From Paenibacillus mendelii (lineage in GTDB: Bacteria > Bacillota > Bacilli > Paenibacillales > Paenibacillaceae): 37,429 nt of DNA. The translations under genes were made by a program, and so were the position numbers. The notes beneath the pieces were generated by a model, which had not been told where the DNA came from, did not search any database, and worked only from the letters and a program-made list of their open reading frames with translations. Position 1 is the first letter of the stretch, and the number at the start of each line of letters is the position of its first letter. The stretch is from assembly GCF_024498075.1 (NCBI RefSeq), contig NZ_JANHOF010000029.1, positions 1 to 37,429 on the forward strand, in the 5' to 3' direction. This document shows, piece after piece, positions 23,981 through 31,799 of this stretch.

Positions 23981-24241
23981 ATGCAAGGAATTAAATCATT
24001 ATCCGTCATAGACGGTAAAAGCCTGTTGGCTCTTGATGTTGAGCCACCAAAGTTTATCATATTACGGTTTCTTCCAGTCGGACTGCACATCCTTTCGGGG
24101 AGTGCTAAAATCGGTAAGTCGTGGCTATCATTATGGATATGTCAGCAGGTTTCTGGTGGTGAAATGGTTTGGGAGTTTGAAACGCTGAAATGTGGTACAC
24201 TTTACCTTGCTCTGGAAGATACCGTTGACCGCTTACATTAG
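23981..24241 (+). pseudogene. N-terminal fragment of an AAA/RepA-type ATPase
   Basis: Residues 30-85 carry a Walker A motif (SGSAKIGKSWLSLWICQQVS) and a Walker B-like end (GTLYLALEDT), in the order of plasmid RepA and AAA_25 helicase-like ATPases. The family runs to 250-400 residues, but this frame stops after VDRLH at 24241. No continuation is clear in the other frames before the next gene converges at 24288. The ribosome site AAGGAGTG is intact. Proteins of this kind are typical of plasmids and integrative elements, so this is a trace of mobile DNA. Confidence 0.65.
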
Positions 24242-24287
24242 TAACAGGAGCGGGCGCTTCTGGTGTGCTTTGACGCTTTCATTCCAA

Positions 24288-26840
24288 CTATTTAATTGTG
24301 TGTTGTCTCCAGTATTCGTCATCGACGATCCGGACTTTCACAAGCGCACTTTCCTTCTTGTAGCCGGTATCGGTTGTCAGAACGAATTTGAAATACAGAT
24401 CTTGATCATCCCAATCAATCATTTCCTTACTCCACATGCTGCCATTCCAAACGTCAGGGCTTCCAGGTAAGTTACTGGAATATGACGTCGCTGCTTTGTT
24501 GCTGTCCAGCATATAGGCATCTACGCGTACTACATGATCCCCTACTGTATTACCACGAAGCATAAAACGTTCGCCTGGGAAGAAATACCATGATGGTCTT
24601 TGTGCTCTTCCTGCCTTCGCAGCTGCTGCATTGTATTTCTCCAGATTCTTTGTCCATGTTTCCGTGTGATACACAGTACCGGTAATGCTAATCGGCAGTA
24701 CCTCAATGTCTTTCACCTTTGGAGCTATATTACATAACCCCTTAACATCGCAGACATTCAAGGTTACTCGGTATGTTCCAGCTTGGGCAAAGTTAATAAC
24801 TGGCTCAAACTCGGTACTCGTCGTCTCTGTGTTCTTATCAAGATGGCGGATCGACCACGAATAGGTCATAGCATCCCCATCCGGATCAGTTGACAGGTTA
24901 ATTAAGTAAATATGGTCGCCTTCCCATATCGGCTTAACCTTCCAATCAAAGTCCGGTACTGGTGGCCGATTTGTTTCTATAAAGAAGAACTTGGGATTGC
25001 TCCACTCTCCCCAATCATATCCATCATAAGCGCGTACCATGATGTACATGTGCACCTTTTCCGGTAAATCAGTATCAGGTTCCCAAGTGAGAGCCGCGCC
25101 ACTCAAAATTCCGGATTCTTGCTCCAAAATCCCACCATAGCGATAAATACGGACTTGATACTTCTTCATCGTATCACCGTCGCCGTCCGCATAGGTCCAT
25201 TTAAAGGTTGGTTTCGCTACGGTTATTTTCTCCGGATTGAGCTGGTCCGTGCTACTTGGATATGTCACCTGTACAACCGGCAGACGATTAATGATGTCAA
25301 TCGTATCAATAAACTGATCGAATTGACCAAGTTTGTCCTCGACGACTTGCCGGATTTGAAAAGTGCCCATCGTGTTAAACGACTTTTTCCAGCTCGTTCG
25401 GACCGTACTTTGCAGCGTTTCAAAGCCGCCCTCCGTCAAATTGCGAATATAATATTGATGAGGAAGGTTTTCCCTAGCGCCATCTTCTTTGTCCTTGGCC
25501 GTTGAATTAATTGTGACTTCAACGTTCCGATAGGTCGTCTTGTGGCTGAGTGTAAATCCAGCTTTAGGCGGCTCGTCTGGCTGCGGAATCTGAAACACGT
25601 TAATCTTTTTCACCAAATAAGGACTCCAGGCGTCGTACTCATCTTTCACGGCTAGACCAACCGTATATTCGCCTTTCTCTTCAGGGGTAACAAGCTTCTG
25701 CTCCACCGTTAAACCCGAAGGTGTAATATAGTAGAACTTTTTCTGGAGGATCCCCTTTGTCGCTAGATAATCGATACCGGTATCTTCCTTTGAGTAGTTG
25801 GTCGCAGTAAGGTATCGATCTAAATCGCGGCTCCGATCCGTCCATTTGATTGTGTAGTCCGGATTGAATCCAAGATCATAATCTGCGATTGGTGCGCGGT
25901 GAACGATAAGCTGCCGCGCTGCACGATTGGAATCTTTCCGGTACGAATCAAATTCCAATGACGGGTATGGATAGTCTGGATTAGCATCATCTTGCGTATC
26001 ATAGTTCACTTGATACAATCCAACTTTATCCATGATCATAATAGGCTCTCGATACGTCTTCCCATCATGGCTTGAAATTCCTGATTTACCGTCCCCGGCA
26101 TCCAAGAATTTTTGAGACAAATGATCATAACGCCAATTTGTTTTATCTTTGATCATTGGATCATTTGCGGTATCACTATTTAGGATGGAGTAAATCATAT
26201 CCTGTCCTACTATCGCGATTCCTTGAAGCTTCGCAGAAGAACTGATTGGTGTTAGATCCGAATAGGCCATGTTTTTAAATTCTGCCCACGGTATTTCTGA
26301 GTAAGGCCCGAATCTTCCTTTCTCATACGTGCTATCTGTAACATCAATAAGGGGAACATTGTTGATGTAAACTTTAATCTGTTCATCCAGCACCTGAATT
26401 TTGATAGCGTACTCCGTTTTTGTTTTCACGGCATACGGAGCATTTTTTAGTACCGTACGAACCCCATTAACGACCTTCACCAACTGTATCCCTTTGGTAC
26501 TCATCTCAACTCTATACATGTTTCTATTATCTTGCGCATGGAATGAGAATCCAGAATACCTATCTACGCCATAATAAGGATAGAAATTAAGTTTCAGCTT
26601 ATAATTTAGCTGTATATTCTTAAAGTCCTTACCATTTAGTAACTGTTGGGGTGTTGCTAATTTATCCGGTTGATTTTCTACGCTTCCCTTAACAAACAGG
26701 GAGCCTCCCCCTCTACTAGCAACACTACCGTCACTATAGTAGCTAGTATATGTGTGAGATAATTGTAGATACCCATCAGTAACGCTCAAGTAATAGTTAA
26801 CGCTACGTCCAGAGTTTGTGTCCATCCAAGAGTCAGTCAT
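24288..26840 (-). CDS. Large extracellular-type protein with lectin-like and PKD-like domains, 5' end lost
   Basis: The open frame gives 850 residues. Residues 60-200 read as a concanavalin-like jelly roll (QLNYKLKLNFYPYYGVDRYS, then YRVEMSTKGIQLVKVVNGV). Later come several Ig or PKD-like units, for example TNRPPVPDFDWKVKPIWEGD and STDPDGDAMTYSWSI with YRVTLNVCDVKG near 640-740. A C-terminal beta domain ends in VRIVDDEYWRQHTIK. Such proteins are secreted or surface-bound and bind polysaccharide or other ligands. No signal peptide is present. The frame begins inside the 3' end of a GNAT stub, so the N-terminus was lost in a fusion event. Confidence 0.7.
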   Translation of the reverse strand: MTDSWMDTNSGRSVNYYLSVTDGYLQLSHTYTSYYSDGSVASRGGGSLFVKGSVENQPDKLATPQQLLNGKDFKNIQLNYKLKLNFYPYYGVDRYSGFSFHAQDNRNMYRVEMSTKGIQLVKVVNGVRTVLKNAPYAVKTKTEYAIKIQVLDEQIKVYINNVPLIDVTDSTYEKGRFGPYSEIPWAEFKNMAYSDLTPISSSAKLQGIAIVGQDMIYSILNSDTANDPMIKDKTNWRYDHLSQKFLDAGDGKSGISSHDGKTYREPIMIMDKVGLYQVNYDTQDDANPDYPYPSLEFDSYRKDSNRAARQLIVHRAPIADYDLGFNPDYTIKWTDRSRDLDRYLTATNYSKEDTGIDYLATKGILQKKFYYITPSGLTVEQKLVTPEEKGEYTVGLAVKDEYDAWSPYLVKKINVFQIPQPDEPPKAGFTLSHKTTYRNVEVTINSTAKDKEDGARENLPHQYYIRNLTEGGFETLQSTVRTSWKKSFNTMGTFQIRQVVEDKLGQFDQFIDTIDIINRLPVVQVTYPSSTDQLNPEKITVAKPTFKWTYADGDGDTMKKYQVRIYRYGGILEQESGILSGAALTWEPDTDLPEKVHMYIMVRAYDGYDWGEWSNPKFFFIETNRPPVPDFDWKVKPIWEGDHIYLINLSTDPDGDAMTYSWSIRHLDKNTETTSTEFEPVINFAQAGTYRVTLNVCDVKGLCNIAPKVKDIEVLPISITGTVYHTETWTKNLEKYNAAAAKAGRAQRPSWYFFPGERFMLRGNTVGDHVVRVDAYMLDSNKAATSYSSNLPGSPDVWNGSMWSKEMIDWDDQDLYFKFVLTTDTGYKKESALVKVRIVDDEYWRQHTIK

Positions 26841-26979
26841 GTTTCAATGTCCGTGTATCACCGCCGTACATACGTACAGCCTCTTTTGACTTTCCACATG
26901 CAAGGCGATCGTACTTATCTTGTTCGATAGGTTTTCGCAGAATGATGCGGTTTCCGTAAATGGTTGGCGATTCATTCAT
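26833..26979 (-). pseudogene. N-terminal stub of a GNAT acetyltransferase
   Basis: ATG at 26977-26979 with AGGGAGG upstream starts MNESPTIYGNRIILRKPIEQ and runs through DKYDRLACGKSKEAVRMYGG to a stop after 48 residues. This is the first strand and helix of a GNAT. The rest is replaced by the PKD-protein frame, which begins at 26840 in another frame. It is the first translated unit after the T-box leader. Confidence 0.65.
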
Positions 26980-27000
26980 ATAAAAGTCCTCCCTTAGAAT

Positions 27001-27245
27001 CCATTCTAAAAAATAAAAAATCCCGTCTCCGAAGAGACGAGAAATTTATCTCGTGGTACCACTCTAATTCGATCAGGCCTACTGATCCTCTGCGTTGATA
27101 ACGGGGACAGCCCCGATAAACCCTAATATTAGTTCAGGTATATGTCTCTGAAGTGCGCTTCATTAAAGACGTCACATCGGGCTCTCACCAATTCCCGACT
27201 CGCTAGGCGGCCATCTAAAACTACTCTCTTCGTCGTCGACTTCGC
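27001..27245 (-). promoter_or_regulatory. T-box riboswitch leader with terminator
   Basis: On the minus strand the T-box antiterminator sequence AGAGTGGTACCACGAGA is at about 27048-27064. It is followed by the terminator hairpin CGTCTC-TTCG-GAGACG (27024-27039) and a T run at 27001-27020. Upstream, GAGTAGT, AGCGAGTCGGG, GGTGAGAGCCCGA and TGAAGCGC give the stem I features of tRNA-sensing leaders (27120-27245). The specifier codon could be GCG (Ala) or CGC (Arg); I cannot decide. Such leaders control aminoacyl-tRNA synthetase, amino-acid biosynthesis or transport genes. Here the leader is followed only by a 48-residue stub, so it is an orphan. Confidence 0.8.
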
Positions 27246-27449
27246 CTGGACCGTGAAGCGGGAGCCGGATACGCATTCGCAGTGAATCGACCAACGGTTA
27301 CCAAGTTCGTCACCGCGGCACAGACCGCGCCGGTACACCTGCTGATTCAAAAGCACAATATTCTTTTTCAAGAAGGGCTCACTCTCGTTTTATACGTACG
27401 TTCAGCTTAACTCCTTGCAGACACACGATACTCGTCTCTGCGATACCGT

Positions 27450-27492
27450 AAAAAAAGAAACGTCCGCCCTTTACAGGCAGCCGTTTCTTTCT
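27450..27492 (-). terminator. Terminator of the sugar ABC operon
   Basis: On the minus strand AAAGAAACG pairs with CGTTTCTTT around a 19-base loop, followed by a T run (forward AAAAAAA at 27450-27456). It follows the solute-binding gene stop at 27514 by about 20 bases. Confidence 0.85.
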
Positions 27493-27513
27493 CAATGCAC
27501 CTTCTTAGCCGTT

Positions 27514-29124
27514 TCAGTTCGCTCCGGCCCAGCGGTCGTAGGCAGCCTGATACACTTCGAGCAGCTTGTCCACGCGCATATCCTCAATCGTCTTCAGAAA
27601 GGTATCCCATTTCTCCAGTGGAGCTTCGCCTGTCACGAGCTTGGCTTCCATGCTTTCCAGATACGTATTGAGGTCGGTTTCAATGCCCTGGATCTGCTGT
27701 CGTTCCTCCGGCAGCAAGTAGATTTCGGGGAACACGGGCTCGCCGTAAGGCGCAAGTTTCTCGTCTACCTCTTTAATCCGGTATTGATGCATGGTATCTT
27801 TCCAGTTTGCTTCCACCTCATTGGGAGTAAACATCGGCACCGCTACGCCGACGGCCGGTGTGATGCTGCCGCCGCGATATTCTTCAAGATTCATGCCTTC
27901 GGGAGGTTTCCTGTATTTGCGCAGCTTCTTCTCTGCATCGGCCCATTCCCACAGATCGCCTTCCTTGCCATAGTGGACCAGTATTTCCCCTTCCGGACTG
28001 TACAAGTAATCAACCCATCGGATCAATGCTTCCGGATCTTTGCTTTTGTTCGTAATGGCGAACGTCCCTCTGGACATGCCCGAGCCTTCGGTAATCATCG
28101 GCTTACGATCGGCAGAGCTTGTAAGGGCGGGAAGCACTGGATGAATGATGGAGCTCTCGGCATCCCCGCCCAAGGTGAGGTAGGGGACCGAATCCCTGAA
28201 CATACCGATCTGTCCCGCATTGCCTTTAGCGGATTTCTGTTCCATCGTCTGAGAGAACGTGCCTTGGTCGAGCAGCTTCTCTTTCCACAACCTGTTCATA
28301 AACGTCACATACTCTTTGTATTCAGGCTGAACGGCTCCATAAATCACTTTGCCATCCTTTACGATATGGGCTCTCCCCACAATGCCGAAGGCAGGCAGAA
28401 GGACGCTGCGGACATCGTCGAGATTAATGGACGTAAGCGGGATTTCGTCCTGCTTGCCATTGCCGTTAGGGTCCTTCTCTTTAAATGCGGTCAGCAGCTC
28501 ATACAGTTCATCCGTCGTATGGGGGAGCTCCGTTATCCCCAGCTTTTTCAGCCAATTTCCGTTAATCCAGGTGGCCGGAAGTTTGGCGATCGGTGCCATG
28601 TTAATGGAGGGCAGCGCGTAGATATGACCGTCCGGCGCGGTGACTGACTTTTTAATTTCGGGATGCTCATCAAACATCTTTTGGATATTCGGCGCGTATT
28701 TCTCCACTAGACCTTCAAGCGGAATAAGAACACCCTGCTTGCCGTACGTAATTTCATCATCCGGAGTTAGCTGGCCGCCGAAGAAGACGTCGGGAAGCTC
28801 GCCACTGGCGAAAGCCAGGTTCTTCTTCTCGGCATAATTTGCCGCCGGAGGCGTGTTGAAATCAAACTGAATGTTGGTCATCGTCTCCATTTCTTTAAAG
28901 AAAGACAGGCTCTTCCACTCGCCGACAAGCGCATGCCGGGCACCCATCATCGATACCTTGATCGGGTCTTTCACAATGGGATACCCCGTCTGATTGAAAT
29001 TACTGCTTGGTTCCTGATTTCCTTGCCCCGTCTCCGGTTTATCGCCCCCTCTATTCGAGCATCCGCTCAGCAGCATCGACCCGGCAATCATACAAGTAAG
29101 ACCATAGGTTAGCCATTTTTTCAT
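27514..29124 (-). CDS. Extracellular solute-binding lipoprotein of a sugar ABC importer
   Basis: A 536-residue family 1 binding protein. The signal ends in the lipobox SMLLSGCSN near residue 25, then comes a short polar linker. The body has the features of LplA/YtcQ-type proteins: KDPIKVSMMGARHALVGEWK, GELPDVFFGGQL, IPLEGLVEKYAPNIQKMF, and KEKDPNGNGKQDEIPLT, a calcium-like loop common in this family. It captures an oligosaccharide for the two permeases at 29153-30049 and 30068-31036. The ATG at 29124 has AAGGGG about 10 bases upstream. No ATPase is encoded beside it; these systems commonly share an MsmX-type ATPase. Confidence 0.9.
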   Translation of the reverse strand: MKKWLTYGLTCMIAGSMLLSGCSNRGGDKPETGQGNQEPSSNFNQTGYPIVKDPIKVSMMGARHALVGEWKSLSFFKEMETMTNIQFDFNTPPAANYAEKKNLAFASGELPDVFFGGQLTPDDEITYGKQGVLIPLEGLVEKYAPNIQKMFDEHPEIKKSVTAPDGHIYALPSINMAPIAKLPATWINGNWLKKLGITELPHTTDELYELLTAFKEKDPNGNGKQDEIPLTSINLDDVRSVLLPAFGIVGRAHIVKDGKVIYGAVQPEYKEYVTFMNRLWKEKLLDQGTFSQTMEQKSAKGNAGQIGMFRDSVPYLTLGGDAESSIIHPVLPALTSSADRKPMITEGSGMSRGTFAITNKSKDPEALIRWVDYLYSPEGEILVHYGKEGDLWEWADAEKKLRKYRKPPEGMNLEEYRGGSITPAVGVAVPMFTPNEVEANWKDTMHQYRIKEVDEKLAPYGEPVFPEIYLLPEERQQIQGIETDLNTYLESMEAKLVTGEAPLEKWDTFLKTIEDMRVDKLLEVYQAAYDRWAGAN

Positions 29125-29152
29125 AGATTCCAATCCCCTTTTACCGAATATA

Positions 29153-30049
29153 TTATTCTTTAATGGAACCGACCAGTGCGCCCTTCAGAAAGAACCGCTG
29201 AAGGAAAGGGTAAGCGATAAGCAGCGGGAGCGTAGACACGATAATGACGCCGTATTTCAGGATAGACGCGATACGCGCTTGCGCAGCCAAGGCTTCTCCC
29301 TGAATGGTACTGCTGGATAAATTCTCGGAACTCATCTCCTGGGCGACGAGAATTTTGCGCAGCACCATTTGTAGCGGGTACATGCTGTCGTCGTTCAAAT
29401 AGATCAGCGCATTGAAATATTGATTCCACAAGCCAACCCCGTGAAAGAGTGACATGACCGCAATGATGGGCAAGGAAAGGGGCAGCGCGACACGTAGAAA
29501 CGTATAGAAATAGGACGCTCCGTCCACCTTGGCCGCCTCCACAAGCGGGTCGGGCACATTTTGCTGGAAAAATGTCTTGGCCACCAGGATGTCCCACGCT
29601 CCCACCACCCCGGGAATGACCATCGCCCATACCGTGTTGAGCATACCTAATTGCTTCACCAGCAAATAAGTCGGTATCAGCCCTCCGCCAATCATCATGG
29701 TCAAGAGAAAGTACCACAGGATCAGCTTTTTACCCATCAATTCTTTTCTCGAAAGCGCATAGGCGCAAGGTAGCAGCACGATCAGATGCAGCAGAGTCCC
29801 AAGAATCGTATACAAAATACTGTTTAAGTACCCCATCCATATTTCGTTGTTATGCAGAATGCGTTGGTAGCCTTCAAAAGTGATACCCCTTGGCCATATC
29901 CATACCTGCCCGCTGTTCACAAGAAGAGGATCGCTAATGGATGCGGACACGACGAACAGGAGGGGGAATACTATAATTCCGATGACAATCAGTAGCAATC
30001 CACTGTTGATCCAATCAAATACCCGGTCAGAGGATAGATTCCGATTCAT
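29153..30049 (-). CDS. Sugar ABC permease (LplC/YtcP-like)
   Basis: The 298-residue inner-membrane protein has six hydrophobic segments. The first is GLLLIVIGIIVFPLLFVVSA, and the binding-protein-dependent EAA loop reads LVEAAKVDGASYFYTFLRVA, followed by LPLSLPIIAVMSLF around residues 190-220. A periplasmic loop and a C-terminal tail follow, as in LplC. The start has GGAGGGGAG upstream. It is 28 bases from the binding-protein gene and 18 bases from the LplB-like gene, so the three form an operon. Confidence 0.9.
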   Translation of the reverse strand: MNRNLSSDRVFDWINSGLLLIVIGIIVFPLLFVVSASISDPLLVNSGQVWIWPRGITFEGYQRILHNNEIWMGYLNSILYTILGTLLHLIVLLPCAYALSRKELMGKKLILWYFLLTMMIGGGLIPTYLLVKQLGMLNTVWAMVIPGVVGAWDILVAKTFFQQNVPDPLVEAAKVDGASYFYTFLRVALPLSLPIIAVMSLFHGVGLWNQYFNALIYLNDDSMYPLQMVLRKILVAQEMSSENLSSSTIQGEALAAQARIASILKYGVIIVSTLPLLIAYPFLQRFFLKGALVGSIKE

Positions 30050-30067
30050 GATGTTGGCTCCCCTCCT

Positions 30068-31036
30068 TTACCATAGGCTGTTGTCTGTCGTTCTTCTGGC
30101 AATCAGATTGGCCAGGACCAGCAAGGTGACATTAATAAGCGAATCGAATAGTCCCACTGCGGCTGAGAAACTGTACTGCGACTGCAGCAGACCGCTGCGG
30201 TATACGAATGTCTGAATGACGTCGGACGATGACATATTCAACGGGTTCTGAAGCAGCAATACCTTCTCGAAGCCGATTGACATGAAGCTGCCCATCGTCA
30301 AAATAAACAAAATGATAACAGTCGGCATAATGGCGGGAATGTTGATATGCCATATGCGGCGCATCCGCGATGCACCGTCAACCGATGCAGCATCATGCTG
30401 ATCCGGATTTACACCAGCCAGCGCCGCCAAATAAATGATCGCTCCCCATCCAAGACCCTGCCATTGGCCCGACCATACGAAGATGTGTTTAAACCATTGC
30501 GGCATGATCAGAAATGGGATCGGGCTGCCTCCGAAAACCTTAATGATGCTGTTGATCAAGCCGGTCTCGGGGTCCAAAAAAGCGATAACCATACCCGCCA
30601 TAACAACCGTCGAAATAAAATGTGGGGCGTATGTAATCGTCTGCGCCCATTTCTTGAAGGTTGCATTCTTTACCTCATTGAATGAAAGCGCCAAGATAAT
30701 CGGCAATGGGAACAACAGCAGCCCATACACATTGAGAACGAGCGTATTTCGAATGAGGTCTTTGAAATAATAGGAGTTGAAAAACCGCTGAAAGTGATCC
30801 AGGCCGATCCACGGGCTTCCCCAGATCCCCTTGGTGGCAATGTAATCCTTGAAGGCAATTTGCACACCGTAAAGTGGAATATAATGCAGGATGAAAAAAT
30901 AAAGCAGCGCGGGAAGAAGCAGTACGTACAGCTGCCAGGTTTTTCCCAAATTTCTCAGAAACGTGCCGATCGCTGAGTGCGATGCTCTGTCGGTGGCCCG
31001 ACCGGCTTGATCCAAGGCTTCCTCCGCATTGAGCAA
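30068..31036 (-). CDS. Sugar ABC permease (LplB-like)
   Basis: A permease of about 320 residues with six membrane segments. It has the LplB opening LGKTWQLYVLLLPALLYFFI, LHYIPLYGVQIAFKDY, and the cytoplasmic loop DQHDAASVDGASRMRRIWHI followed by NIPAIMPTVIILFILTMG. Start choice: TTG at 31036 has GGGAGGAG six bases upstream. ATGs at 31060 and 31075 are in frame but lack sites and would add a tail unusual for the family. It is the first gene of the transporter operon. Confidence 0.88.
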   Translation of the reverse strand: MLNAEEALDQAGRATDRASHSAIGTFLRNLGKTWQLYVLLLPALLYFFILHYIPLYGVQIAFKDYIATKGIWGSPWIGLDHFQRFFNSYYFKDLIRNTLVLNVYGLLLFPLPIILALSFNEVKNATFKKWAQTITYAPHFISTVVMAGMVIAFLDPETGLINSIIKVFGGSPIPFLIMPQWFKHIFVWSGQWQGLGWGAIIYLAALAGVNPDQHDAASVDGASRMRRIWHINIPAIMPTVIILFILTMGSFMSIGFEKVLLLQNPLNMSSSDVIQTFVYRSGLLQSQYSFSAAVGLFDSLINVTLLVLANLIARRTTDNSLW

Positions 31037-31075
31037 ATGGATCTCCTCCCTCAAATTCATGATGTTGCATACCAA

Positions 31076-31747
31076 TAACCACCGGTGTTGGATACGCTTT
31101 CATTGTGTTTCATTTTCCTATCTCCGTAAATATGTCATTCTTACTGATGACAATGCAGGGAGCCGAATTGTTGGCGGAGGCAAGGGCTTACCGGTATAGG
31201 CGATATGTTATTTTTGACCTTCAAAAAGGTCTTGTATGCCAAATGACAACGTCCGCAGCGACCTAAGAAAAACGCCTGACGGTGTACTTCACGTTCGCGA
31301 GTTCAAGTTCGTCCAAGCTCCGGATGGCAAACCTTAGTCATCCTAGCAGATGGCCCGTTCGAAGGACAACGTAAACGCTAAAGGACCTCGCACATGCTAG
31401 AGGAACTTCGAAACGCTAACGGACACAGCAGATGCTAAAGAAGCAAAATCCAACCGGTTCCGATTCTTAGGGTCACCACCGTCGCTAAAACCGATCAGGG
31501 GCTTATTCCTCTAACAAGGGCTCCTATGACCGTTAAATTCCAGACCGGGCTGGAAAAATATCGTCCGTGGTGTCCGTTAGCCCCGAACTGAGCCGCCTTG
31601 GCGGGGCGACAGCTAGTGTTGTAGACCACCCTTCGGCCTTGGTGGAGTGCAGCATTTATACATGCTTGCACGCCGGGAAAAAGCGGCTAACACCGTACAT
31701 AACGCTGACGCAAGTTTCTTCCTTTCGAATGTGATCGAAAATAATTT
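31076..31747. other. Gene-free interval between regulator and transporter, with periodic repeats
   Basis: About 670 bases without a supported gene. It contains the 19-bp tandem pattern at 31338-31451. Two GC-rich hairpins lie near 31590-31660 (CCGCCTTGGCGG and ACCACCCTTCGGCCTTGGTGG-like arms). The promoter of the transporter operon should be in the right-to-left reading near 31080-31150, but I could not fix it. Confidence 0.45.
31357..31451. repeat. 19-bp degenerate tandem repeat
   Basis: Units begin at 31376 (CGCTAAAGGACCTCGCACA), 31395 (TGCTAGAGGAACTTCGAAA), 31414 (CGCTAACGGACACAGCAGA) and 31433 (TGCTAAAGAAG...), all exactly 19 bp apart. A weaker unit at 31357 shares AAGGAC in register. 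The consensus is NGCTAAAGGAN followed by a variable 8-base part. Confidence 0.6.
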
Positions 31748-31783
31748 AAAAAAAGAGCATCTCCGCCATGGAAAATGCCCTCC
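31747..31783 (-). terminator. Terminator of the AraC-type sensor gene
   Basis: On the minus strand GGGCAT and ATGCTC arms with an inner TTCC/GGAG pair (forward 31755-31780) are followed by TTTTTTT (forward A run 31748-31754). It lies about 20 bases after the stop at 31800. Confidence 0.75.
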
Positions 31784-31799
31784 CATTTTCAATGCTTGA

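Noticed and set aside
27129..27371. An 80-codon minus-strand frame upstream of the GNAT stub
   Set aside because: Its second half lies inside the T-box stem I region and it has no ribosome site. The sequence is better explained as leader RNA.
27415..28647. A 410-codon open frame on the plus strand
   Set aside because: It lies antisense to the solute-binding protein gene, which has a lipobox, family motifs, a ribosome site and operon context. The plus frame has no such features.
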